Shown piece after piece: positions 54,519 through 64,000 of a stretch of 64,000 nucleotides of DNA. How positions within the stretch are numbered: the stretch's first letter is position 1; each line of letters starts with the position of its first letter. The notes under the pieces were generated by a model, which saw only the letters and a list, made by a program, of their open reading frames with translations, was not told where the DNA came from and did not search any database. A program made the position numbers and the translations under genes. This DNA is from Trametes villosa (taxonomy: Eukaryota; Basidiomycota; Agaricomycetes; Polyporales; Polyporaceae): contig PUDQ02000001.1 in NCBI GenBank assembly GCA_002964805.2, forward strand, positions 3,186,001-3,250,000. Direction: 5' to 3'.

Positions 54519-55869
54519 TCACTCCCCCGAGGGCTTCGCGCACACCCGCCGGTGCTCGTCCCAGTCCAGCCGCTGGTGCTCCGCCGAGCAGTACTTCACC
54601 AGCTTGCACCGGCTGCACACGAGCCCCGCGAAGCTCGCGCGCGTGCCCGCGCCGTACTCTGTGCCCGTCTCGCTACCCTCGCTGCTGCCCTCAGAGCTGC
54701 CCTCGCTCGCGCCAGGAGGCGGGTCGTCCGAGAAGCAGACGTCGCAGTCGATCCAGTTACACATCTCCCGCCGCCGGGGACGTCGGCCATAGCGGTAGCG
54801 CACTTTCGTCTGTGGCTTCTTCTTCGACGCGGCTGGACATAGAACCGCGGCGGACGCGGGCCCGTGCTTGGGAAACCGGATGAGCTCGCAGCAGTTGTCG
54901 GTGCAGCCGGGGTTCGGGCAGCCGCTCGGGAAGTCGTGGTAGACGTCGGCAGAAGGGACGAAGCGGGAGCTCGCGAAGAGGATTTGGGAGTAGGACATGG
55001 TTTGGTGCGAGAAGAGAACGATGAAGGGTGGTCGCTTCTCGTGGAGGATCGCGCGGAGGGTAAGGTCGATTTGGGGGAAACAGGGGGTGCGGCGGTCGAG
55101 CATGCTGCTCAGCTGGATATCTAGACACAGGTGTGAGGACGGCGGTAGATGGAAGGCAGCCCGAATGGGAGGATAATGCGGAATGGACATGCAACTGAGA
55201 CATGCCCGGCTTGGAGGCGACTGCGAAGGATGTTGCATACGAGCGCGGATGTGAAACTCACAGTCATGATTTATCTTCTGCTCTGCACTCGACGTACAGT
55301 GCCCCGAGGACGTATGTCGGCAGACGTACTGAAAGTACTCGGACACTTGGTCCATCTCGTGTCGCTTGAGGTCGGTTACGATCACATAGATCTCGTCGCA
55401 GCCGCGATCATGCATCCCGCGCAGGAGCATGAGTTCTGGGAGCTGCGCGGAGCCCGAGGCATCAGGAGGCCGTTCGCGCGCGCGCGATGGGCTGGAAGCA
55501 ACGCACCATGCTGAAGATCACGGGCATCATCGTGAGGCGCTTCATCGAGCGGTGGTGGTAGACGTGGGTGACCCAGGTGCGGTCGAGGGGGATGAGCCGG
55601 CCGGTGTCGACGGTGCGCGTGAAGATGTTCTCGGGGACGAAGACGCCCTTGTTCCAGAGCAGGAGCTGGTCGCGGCGGGCGTTCGCGTTGGCCGCGTGCT
55701 TGCGCTCGCGCACGCGCTGGAACCAGTCGTAATAGGAGTCGGGGCGGTGGGGGCGCTCGAGCCATTTGTCGATGAGCATGTCCGTAGCGTCGTTGTCGAG
55801 CTTCTGGCAGACGAGCTCGCTCATCGCGAGGCTGGGCGGAATGAACTTCGAGTAGTGCAGGCCTGGCAT
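54519..55869 (-). CDS. MYND zinc-finger protein, unknown function
   Basis: The start at 55869 reads MPGLHYSKFIPPSLAMSELV. The N-terminal half (KLDNDATDMLIDKWLERPHR, DSYYDWFQRVRERKHAANA, HVYHHRSMKRLTMMPVIFSM) has no domain I know. An intron near 55445-55500 joins MLLRGMHDRGCDEIYVIVTD. A second intron (about 55120-55290) leads to LDRRTPCFPQIDLTLRAI and FPSGCPNPGCTDNCC. The C terminus is a MYND finger: WIDCDVC, a Ser/Glu/Gly repeat (EGSSEGSSEGSE), then LVCSRCKLVKYCSAEHQRLD, WDEHRRVC. The acidic repeat inside the finger is unusual. MYND domains mediate protein contacts in many fungal proteins. Confidence 0.78.
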
Positions 55870-56887
55870 CGTGCACCGCGCGCGGGGCGTCGGGGGAGGT
55901 GAGCGCGGCGAGAAGAGGAGGGAGCGCAGGTGAGAGCGGATGTGAAGAGGGACGAGGACGGGAATGGAGAAAGCGGGAATGATGCTAGGCGGGGACAGGC
56001 GCCCGATAGCCCAAACGCAGAATTAGAATGGCGCACTTTGACGCGAAAACGCCCGCCCTAAACTATCTCCCTGCGCGATCGCGACGCGTCCAACCGTCTT
56101 GTCTGACTCTCCCTCGTCTTGTCGTGTACGGAGTGTCTAGGGCGGTGTCTTCACAAGGCTTGCTGGGGGACCTACTGGCTGCTGCTGGATGAGTCGTGCT
56201 ACGCTTATATCTGCTTTCGCTCGGCCTCGCACAGCCCCAGACCACTCAAGTCCACCACACGGCGTCCAGCAGACCACCCCGTACCTTATGGCAGTTGCCA
56301 CCCTGCTTCGAAGGCCTATACCATCCGGATATCCAGCTCTTAGGGCCGCCTAGCCGTCGGGCATAGAACTTGCGCATAGCCCCAATCGGCGCAGTGCGCA
56401 GTGCCCTGCGCAGGGAGGCGCAGGGGTAATGTATGGCGATGGTTTGCCTATTTCTCAAGCAGACAGAACCTACTTCAAGGCCGTTGAAGACTACGAAGGA
56501 TATGGTTTCAGTCCCGCATGAACAAGGTCAGAAGGAGGATGAAACGTACTCAGTTCGTGCCAATGGCTTCGTTTGACGATCGCGTTCCATGGAGGTTCCC
56601 ATTTTGTGCACAGTATATACCCGACGGTACGCAAAGCGAAGATTAAGATGATAGTACTAGAGTGAGGTGGTTGTACTGAAGAGAGCAACGCGAACACTTC
56701 CATGAATGAGCTGCTCGTCGTTCGAAGGGTTACAGTACAGTAATCGAGCGCCGAGTTAGCCGATACGACTGACGTCATCCATGAAAGGGAACTTCCAAGC
56801 CTGCACACACATTTGTGCGTTCTTCTCACCTTCCTACCAGCTGCAGGGCCTACCAAAACATTGAGGGATAGCTCAGGAAATTTCACA
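55870..56887. other. divergent intergenic region, no gene
   Basis: About 1 kb between the MYND and NAD(P)HX epimerase starts. Frames on both strands (for example 56491-56886, minus) show no domain. It contains GCGCAGTGCGCAGTGCCCTG, a small tandem motif near 56390. Confidence 0.4.
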
Positions 56888-58013
56888 ATGGCTGCGCTGC
56901 GATATCTTAACTCAAAGCTCGCTCAGCAAGTCAGTTCGTATCGGACGATGGTAATTACTGCGAACGCTCACGAGGCTGTCATGCTGCTGCATAGATCGAC
57001 GAAGAGCTTATGAGCGCTGCCGGGGCGTTCAGCCTCGATCAGGTCGGCATATTCCCTTTCTCAATTAAGCCTTTACTGATAGTCAAACATCATGGTCTGC
57101 AGTTGATGGAATTGGCCGGTCTCGCGTGCGCGCAAGCACTAGCAACGGTCTACAATAGAGAGAAATACCCTCGAGTCCTCGTATGTTGCGGCCCCGGGAA
57201 CCAAGGCGGAGACGGCCTCGTGGCTGCTCGACACCTAGGTAGGCACCGTGGACGATGCACGCGGATGGACACTGAACATGTGGCCGTTGATGCAGGGATG
57301 TTTGGGTATAAGCCGACCATCTGGTATCCCAAGGTAAGGCACTCGCACGGCGCAAAGTGATACAGTAGCCTTAGATGCTAATCGCTGCCTAGGGCGGATC
57401 CAAGGACATCTACAAGGTAACACAACCCCGTATAGATACACCGCACCGATTAACCCCTCTCCAGCGCCTCCAGCAGCAATGCACGAACATGAAGATCCCG
57501 ACCGCACCGATTAACCCCTCTCCAGAGCAGCACACGAACATGAAGATCCCGACCCTGATGATGCACAGTCTTTGCGCACCGCGCTCGCATCCTCAGACGT
57601 CGTGCTCGACGCGATCTTCGGTTTCTCCTTCAAGCCACCCGTACGCGCCCCATTCGACGCTGCACTCCCGCTCATCACGCAGTCCGGACTCCCGATCGTC
57701 TCCGTTGACATCCCGTCCGGATGGAACGTCGAAGAGGGGAACGCTGACGGGGTTGGGCTCAACCCGGACGTGCTGATCAGCTTGACCGCGCCGAAGGAGG
57801 GCGTGAGGAAGTTTGCCGGGAGGCACTTCCTTGGGGGACGATTTGTGCCCAAGTAGGTGGTCCCTTATTGTATCCATGAAGATAGAGTGACTGACTGGGT
57901 GGGTATGTAGGACTTTGGAGGAGAAGTTCGAGCTGAACTTGCCCGAGTATCCCGGCTTTGCGCAGATCGTCGAGCTGCCGCCCGCCGAGTCTTCGGATGC
58001 GCAGAAGCTGTAG
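56888..58013 (+). CDS. NNR1: NAD(P)H-hydrate epimerase (YjeF N domain), possibly damaged
   Basis: Repairs hydrated NAD(P)H by epimerising R-NAD(P)HX. Start [14 protein letters not shown]; the following exons give [55 protein letters not shown] (the family GNNGGDG loop as GNQGGDG), [17 protein letters not shown] and [13 protein letters not shown]. The next conserved block, [20 protein letters not shown], is in a different frame from RLQQQC, with a 61/51-bp tandem duplication (57441-57552) exactly at the exon edge between them. The rest is normal: [32 protein letters not shown] and a last exon ending SSDAQKL at 58013. The duplication could have broken the gene, or an alternative 3' splice site rescues the frame at the cost of the RLQQQC block. 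Confidence 0.83.
57441..57552. repeat. imperfect tandem duplication, 61 and 51 bp
   Basis: ACCGCACCGATTAACCCCTC begins both units (57441 and 57502) and GAACATGAAGATCCCG ends both (57501 and 57552). The second unit lacks 10 bp in the middle. Each unit contains an intron 3' end (CTCTCCAG) plus the start of the following exon. Confidence 0.9.
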
Positions 58014-58247
58014 TATTCGAGGAACAGAACACACGTATAGCCGTTCTGTATACTTACCTAGGGAATGTAACACCATCGACTGCTGGCTTACTTCACAATG
58101 TTCACCTCAGCTGCGAAACTCTCCACAGGTGGGAGTCGAACAGAGGACGGGCGCGTCTATACCCACCGATCGCGTCGCGTCGCAAATGGGCGCCAAAGCG
58201 CGTCTTGTCTCTCAACCACATCCCTCCGTCTCTCTAAACTCTTCCTG

Positions 58248-59800
58248 ATGTCCCGAGCGACGCAACTGCTATTGAAGCGGATATGCAACAATGATGATAT
58301 TCTCTACGAGCGAGCGAAAGCCGTCCTGCACACCGCTAGCATCAGGACCGCACCAGGATCCGGGTACGAGCTGGGCCAGGGCTCAAGTGGACTGCCTGCT
58401 ATATGCGCATACATCGCCGCGGAGGAGTGAGTACCCATATCCTAGCTACGCGTAAAACCACATCTTACGCGTACCGGAAGGCTGGGTGACACCGGCATAA
58501 ACGAGAAAGTCGCGCAGAACGCGTCCTGCCTCAACCCTAAGATCTTCACCCTCACCCTGAACACCGTCAAGGGCGCCCTCGCCGCCGCTGCCAAGTCCGC
58601 CTCGCCGTCGAAGTCCGCACGGTCCGTGACGTACAACGCGTTGCTCGTGGAGAAGAAGATCGGGCGGAAGGGGATGGTGCTGGGGTGGATGCAGGACGCG
58701 GAGCGCGCGCTCATGGCGAACCGCGACGCGCGCCGGAGGTTCGGGAGCTACGACGCGGTCACGGTCGCGGTGTTTTGCTGGACGTGCCAGCTTATGGGGG
58801 TGCGTCTTCTTCTTGTGCTTGGAATGATTGGGGGTTGACGGTGTGGTGGACGTAGCTGGGCAAGAAGGCGAGCCCGGAGAAGCTGCTGGACGCGTATGAC
58901 ATCTCGACGGAGCTCTTCGACGACATCACGGAAGCGCTGCATGAGTTCTGCCAGGAGACCGCGAAGAAGATTGAAGCAGACGTAGCTTCGCTGAGAGCCA
59001 GCAAGTCGCCTTCCAAACCCCCCGCCTCCCCCTCCAAAGCCGCTGCATCGCCCACGAAGGCTGCAAAGCAACTTACCCTTCCTCCCGCCCCAATACCACC
59101 AGCGCCCTTCCCCACTCCCTCGAAGAATGCGTCTCTCACGAGGAGCCCGTCTAAGTCCGCCCTGCGCGCGCCAAGTGCGGACCTCTCCCCACGCAAGACG
59201 CCTTCGCACAAGCGCAAGGTCGCGTTCGACGGTCCTATTGAAGAGGCGGACGAGGAGTTCGACGCGTTAGCGACACCGTCGAAGCGGCAGAAGTTCTCGT
59301 CCCCGATGAAGGAGACACCGTCGGTCGTTTCTACCCCACGCAAGTCCTCCCGCCTGGCGCAGTCATCAGCAGCCGGCGAGGACGAGCAAAGCGGACCTGC
59401 AGAGCCCTCCACTTTGGACCTACTCCGACAAGCACGGAGTACGCCGGGGTCCGCGCCCTCGACGCCTCGCAAACCTCGTGGTGCCTCTCAGCCGTCCTCC
59501 ACGCATTCGACGCGGTCTGGGCGGTCTGGTCGCTCGCAACCAATGACGCCGACGCGGCGAAAGCCTGGGCTAGGGACGATACACGAAGACGAGGAACGCG
59601 TGGGGAGGCGCAGGTACCGCCCGGCGTTCGCGGATACGCAGCAGTGGATGCGGGCGGATGCACGACTGGAGAGGTCGCTGAAGCCGTGGGCGGAGAGGTG
59701 GCGGGAGCTGGTTGGGAGATGTGGAGGTAATGTGTGGGAGGCGGCGAAGGCGGCTGGGGAGGAGCGGAGGGGTGGGTTGGTGATTGGTACTGCGAGTTGA
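58248..59800 (+). CDS. ORC6: origin recognition complex subunit 6, probable
   Basis: Probable smallest ORC subunit, needed for MCM loading. Start MSRATQLLLKRICNNDDIL, then YELGQGSSGLPAICAYIAAE, typical of an Orc6 N-terminal TFIIB-like cyclin fold. A phase-2 intron (about 58428-58482) joins LGDTGINEKVAQNASCLNP. The second half of the fold has SVTYNALLVEKKIGRKGM, YDAVTVAVFCWTCQLMG and, after a further intron, KKASPEKLLDAYDISTELFD. The last 290 residues are a disordered, Ser/Pro/Lys-rich tail with many SP and TP sites (SPSK, SPTK, TPRK), likely CDK targets as in yeast Orc6, and KRKVAFDGPIEEADEEFD. Ends LVIGTAS. The N-terminal match is from memory of the family, so the name is probable, not certain. 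Confidence 0.65.
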
Positions 59801-60036
59801 ACGCGTATGTTTGGGGAGGATTCTGTACTGTAATTTTACTTTGAATACCTGTAGCACTATCAATGTCAAGTTCCTGCTTGCTGTTGCCACGCGATCGCGG
59901 GGTGAAGCGCGCGCGCGACGTGACGCGTGTGGAGAACATGTGATCGTGGCAGGTCCAGGGTCGTGCGCTTCCCCACAAACCTTGAAATGCTCGAGGCCGC
60001 ACGCATACTCACGCCCTCCTCCCTTCCGCCACCACC

Positions 60037-60985
<949 letters not shown>

Positions 60986-61545
60986 GGGTCAGTGTGGCGC
61001 CGCCCTGCGATACTGTCCCTGAGGCTGGGGTGGTATGGGGCAGTACTCGCGCATTTACGGAGTCTTGAAGGGAGGTTGCAGTCGCGTTCTTGTTGACGGT
61101 CTCGTTCTGTCAGGTTGCTCGATCTATCGGATGCTTTGCTTGTTGCTCGCTATTTCTGTACGGCGTACAGTGTATACCCCGCTGCTATCACAAAGGGCCT
61201 CCGTGGTTCCGCTTTCCGACAGCGTGCGAGACACGGAACGCGACGAAGCGCAGCCATCCCGGACATCGAGTTTGTATACGAAGGGCGACGGCAACAGGCT
61301 CGATGTGTGGACAGGCCTGCAGTGACTGCGGGATTTCTCGTAACAACCACTACTGCCAATACTTGTGGGTTCGTATCGCGCGTTAGATGCAAGCGGTAAA
61401 GTATCTAAACGCTAAATGCGTCGAGAATCCGATAAGAGCTCGGACCAGCGGTGGTTAGCCTCTTCTATGATAGTGGTTTGACCTCACCGAGCATACAGAT
61501 TCCCCTGCGTATTCATTGCGACTGACATCCCAGGGCATCCATAGT
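60986..61545. other. intergenic, no gene seen
   Basis: Downstream of the sterol isomerase gene and upstream of the guanine deaminase gene. Several overlapping short frames, none with a domain. Confidence 0.4.
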
Positions 61546-63179
61546 ATGGACCGCAAGAAACTCTACAGGGGCACATTCGTGCATACTCCCGCTCTCGGGA
61601 CGGTCGAGATATTGCATGACTACCTTCTCCGTGAGCACCTGTAGGCCCTTCTCAACTTGCACACTACTAACACATTGACCTCATACCCACAGGAACTAAC
61701 GACAAAGGTTACATCGACCACTTCGCCCCCGCGTCACAGCCCGCCTCGCAAGAGATCCTCTTGGGGACACCATCTGGACCAACCGTCATCCCCGCAGGCT
61801 CGTTCGTGCTGCCGACGTTCTGCGACCTGCACCTGCACGCGCCGCAGTTCCTCTACCAGGGCACGGGGCTGCACCTCCCGCTCATGCAGTGGCTGAACGA
61901 GTACGCTTTCAAGGCGGAGGAGCGCCTCGACGCGGACCCCGCACTCGCCGAGCGCGTGTACAGGCGGCTGGGGGCAAGACTGGTCGAGCATGGCACCGGG
62001 GCCGTGCTGCTCTTCGGCACTATCAAGGCGGAGACGAAGTGAGCCGTTTCTGCCCGTTTGTGTGAGGGGCGTGCAGGAGGGCTTACCGTGGTCTGTAGCC
62101 TGATCCTGGCGCGCGTCATGCAGGACGCGGGCATACGCGCGTTCGTCGGGAAGCTCTCCATGGACATCTCCTCGCGGCCGTCCTACGTCGAAGCCTCCGC
62201 GTCCGCTTCCCTGGCCGCCGCACAGTCCTTCTGCGAGCGCTGCACCGACCTGTCCCGCTCCCTCCCCGCGCACGCCCGCCTCGTCGAGCCCGTACTCACC
62301 CCGCGCTTCGTGCCGACCTGCTCCTCCCCGCTCCTCGCCGGGCTCGGCGCGCTCTCCGCACAGACCGGCGTGCGCGTGCAGAGCCACATGGCAGAGGCGC
62401 ACGACCAGCTCGCGCACGTCCGCGCCGCGCACGGCAGCACGTCCGACCTCGCCGTCTTCGCGCAGAGCGCGCTCCTCACCCCGCGCACCGTCCAGGCGCA
62501 CTGCACATTCCTCGATGCTGGCGAGCTGGAGGCGGTCGCGGCGACGGGCGCGGCGGTCGCACACTGCCCGCTGTCGAACGCGTATTTCTCGGCGGCGCCG
62601 TTTAGGCTGAGGGAGGCGCTGGATGCGGGCGTGAGGGTCGGGCTGGGGACGGATGTTGCGGGTGGGTATAGCGTGGATGTGATGTCCGCGATGCGGCATG
62701 CGGTTGCTGTTGCGCGGATGCGGGAGGGCGCGCGGGTTCTGCAAGCTGAGGAGCGAAACGTGCTAGGGAAGGAAAAGACGGAGGCTGAGGAGCACAAGTC
62801 GGTGGCGATAGACTGGAGAGAGGCGTTGTACCTCGCGACGCGCGGTGGGGCCTTGGCATTGGGTTTGCCAGAGGGGTGCGGGACCTTCGCGGTGGGTGCA
62901 CCATTCGACGCCCAGTGCAGTGAGTATTTCATGGGAGCTACTAGGTCGTGCGCTTTTGCTAGGAGTGCTAACGTTTTGGTGATAGTCCGGCTGCTCGACG
63001 AGGGAACTGAAGAGGGCGTTGGAGCGCTCGATTTCTTCGATGCGAGTGACCGTAGCGGTCGCTGGGGCGTAACGCTGGAGTCGGTCGAGAAATGGTGGTG
63101 TGTAGGCGACGCGCGTAACAGAGGGTCCATGTGGGTCCAAGGTGCACTTGTGTACCCCGCCGGGGGCAAAGCCCAATAG
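61546..63179 (+). CDS. GUD1: guanine deaminase
   Basis: Zinc amidohydrolase converting guanine to xanthine in purine salvage. Start MDRKKLYRGTFVHTPALGTV; an intron (about 61630-61691) joins GTNDKGYIDHFAPAS. VLPTFCDLHLHAPQFLYQGT contains the HxH metal pair. A second intron near 62039-62098 leads to LILARVMQDAGIRAFVGKLS. Then VQSHMAEAHDQ and VQAHCTFLD supply further zinc His residues, VAHCPLSNAYFSAAPFRLRE the substrate loop, and VGLGTDVAGGYSVDVMSAM the catalytic Asp. A third intron (donor GTGAGT after DAQC, acceptor at 62985) is in frame and should be spliced, giving DAQCIRLLDEG. Ends YPAGGKAQ. About 445 residues, normal length. Confidence 0.93.
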
Positions 63180-63337
63180 TTTCCAGTGGTCAATAGGTTG
63201 GAATCGCATGGTATCTGGCGAAACCGGCACTACTATACAGGTATATTTTGTGACCGTCATATCATCTATGATCCTATGGAAAAATCCTCATGAGAAATCC
63301 AATACACCGCAAGAGAAAGACTGCCCGCTCCCCGAGA

Positions 63338-64000
63338 TCAACTCGCCAGATCCATCTTCTCTAGCTCTGCCCAGCTCGGCAGCCCGACAACCCCTGGAAG
63401 TCCAGTCCATATTCGCTGGCGAAGAGCGACGACGTCCTCCCGGAAGCCTCTTCGGCACGGCCCGCACACGTTCGGGTCGTCCGCAAGCTCGTCGATCGCC
63501 TGTACGGCATAGTGCAACGGGCCCGTGCGGACGACCCACGAGCGCGACAACCGCGACCCGAGCCGCACGAACGCCCTCTGGCACAGGCCCGGCTGGCCCT
63601 GGCAGGCCTTCACCGGCGCGCGCGCGCCGCAACTGTTGCGGATGAACTCGAGGATAACGTCGATGCGGTGCTGGAACATGAGCGTGTAGTCCTGCAGGTC
63701 GCGCGGCGCGAGCTCTGCTGACGGGCGCGAGGGGTGCTCGACGCGCAGCTTCGGGTGGTCGCCGCGGAGGATGTCCGGGAGCGGGTAGAGCGAGAGAAAG
63801 TAGAGCGCGGAGGGCACGATGATCCGCACGTGCGTCTCGCGCGCGAGGTTGAGGACGTGCAGCGGGTGCACGTACGGGTAGGTCACGTCCCCGACGAGCG
63901 GCGCCTTCACTGCGCGCTCGATGAAGCGGTCGTGCCCCGCGAGCGTGTGCGGCCACGTCTGGAGCAGGTGCCGGATCGCCTCGCGCCGGAGGTGCGCGAT
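63338..64000 (-). CDS. BTB/POZ-like protein, C-terminal part (truncated by window)
   Basis: Only the C-terminal part is in the window; the gene continues past 64000. The protein reads HTLAGHDRFIERAVKAPLVG, VTYPYVHPLHVLNLARETHV, IIVPSALYFLSLYPLPDILR, VILEFIRNSCGARAP and a Cys-containing tail ending AELEKMDLAS at 63338. The pattern of a short fold followed by helices with AxYFLSxxP, a Cys pair and an aromatic tail is what I associate with basidiomycete BTB-type proteins of unknown function. The BTB core itself is not visible here, so the family is a suggestion only. Confidence 0.5.
   Translation of the reverse strand: MAHLRREAIRHLLQTWPHTLAGHDRFIERAVKAPLVGDVTYPYVHPLHVLNLARETHVRIIVPSALYFLSLYPLPDILRGDHPKLRVEHPSRPSAELAPRDLQDYTLMFQHRIDVILEFIRNSCGARAPVKACQGQPGLCQRAFVRLGSRLSRSWVVRTGPLHYAVQAIDELADDPNVCGPCRRGFREDVVALRQRIWTGLPGVVGLPSWAELEKMDLAS

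Noticed and set aside
58118..58150. GTTCGACTCCC-like sequence (minus) as a tRNA T arm
   Set aside because: The T stem does not pair and no other arms are present.

Overview
The window reads as nuclear DNA of a filamentous basidiomycete, most likely an Agaricomycete. Genes are GC-rich and densely packed on both strands, broken by many 45-75 bp introns with GTNNGY-type donors. The families fit that assignment: a fungal-specific etherase-like glutathione transferase, an AAD-type aldo-keto reductase, a DUF2235 hydrolase, a fungal APC2, an Hst2-like sirtuin pair and a very large intact Helitron replicase-helicase. Exon limits are given where a GT..AG pair restores a recognisable protein. All names come from reading motifs by eye; no database search was possible.

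Layout. 0.1-4.2 kb: two tandem arrestin-like genes (minus strand). 4.9-10.6 kb: a mitochondrial family III CoA-transferase divergent from KGD1 (2-oxoglutarate dehydrogenase E1). 11.7-18.3 kb: a GST, a Gpt2-type glycerol-3-phosphate acyltransferase and a DUF2235 protein. 19.6-21.2 kb: an aldo-keto reductase. About 22.0-39.9 kb: a candidate giant Helitron. 40.9-41.7 kb: a frameshifted GNAT gene and an intron-containing tRNA-Thr. 42.4-64 kb: housekeeping genes APC2, an alpha/beta hydrolase, two tandem sirtuins with shared micro-exons, an S28 peptidase, a MYND protein, NAD(P)HX epimerase, ORC6, EBP-type sterol isomerase, guanine deaminase and a truncated BTB-like gene.

The Helitron region is the most unusual part. 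The replicase-helicase reading frame is 2,233 codons without a stop. A predicted 55-bp intron joins an upstream retropepsin-like domain to it in frame. It is followed by eight small, intron-bearing genes of unknown function that fall into four families with two members each: C1/C2, B1/B2, D1/D2, and A1/A2, which are F-box plus nucleotidyltransferase-fold proteins. Families B, C and D share a short beta-rich motif, and introns repeatedly interrupt it at the same place. Most of these genes carry their own TATA box. I infer one element with a diversified cargo set, but its ends are not proven.

A second repeat family (about 300-400 bp, four copies plus a fragment) is scattered at 10.9, 18.6, 40.1 and 41.8 kb. 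Damage is visible in two genes: a one-base frameshift in a C-run of the GNAT gene, and a tandem duplication with a frame conflict at an exon edge of the NAD(P)HX epimerase gene.
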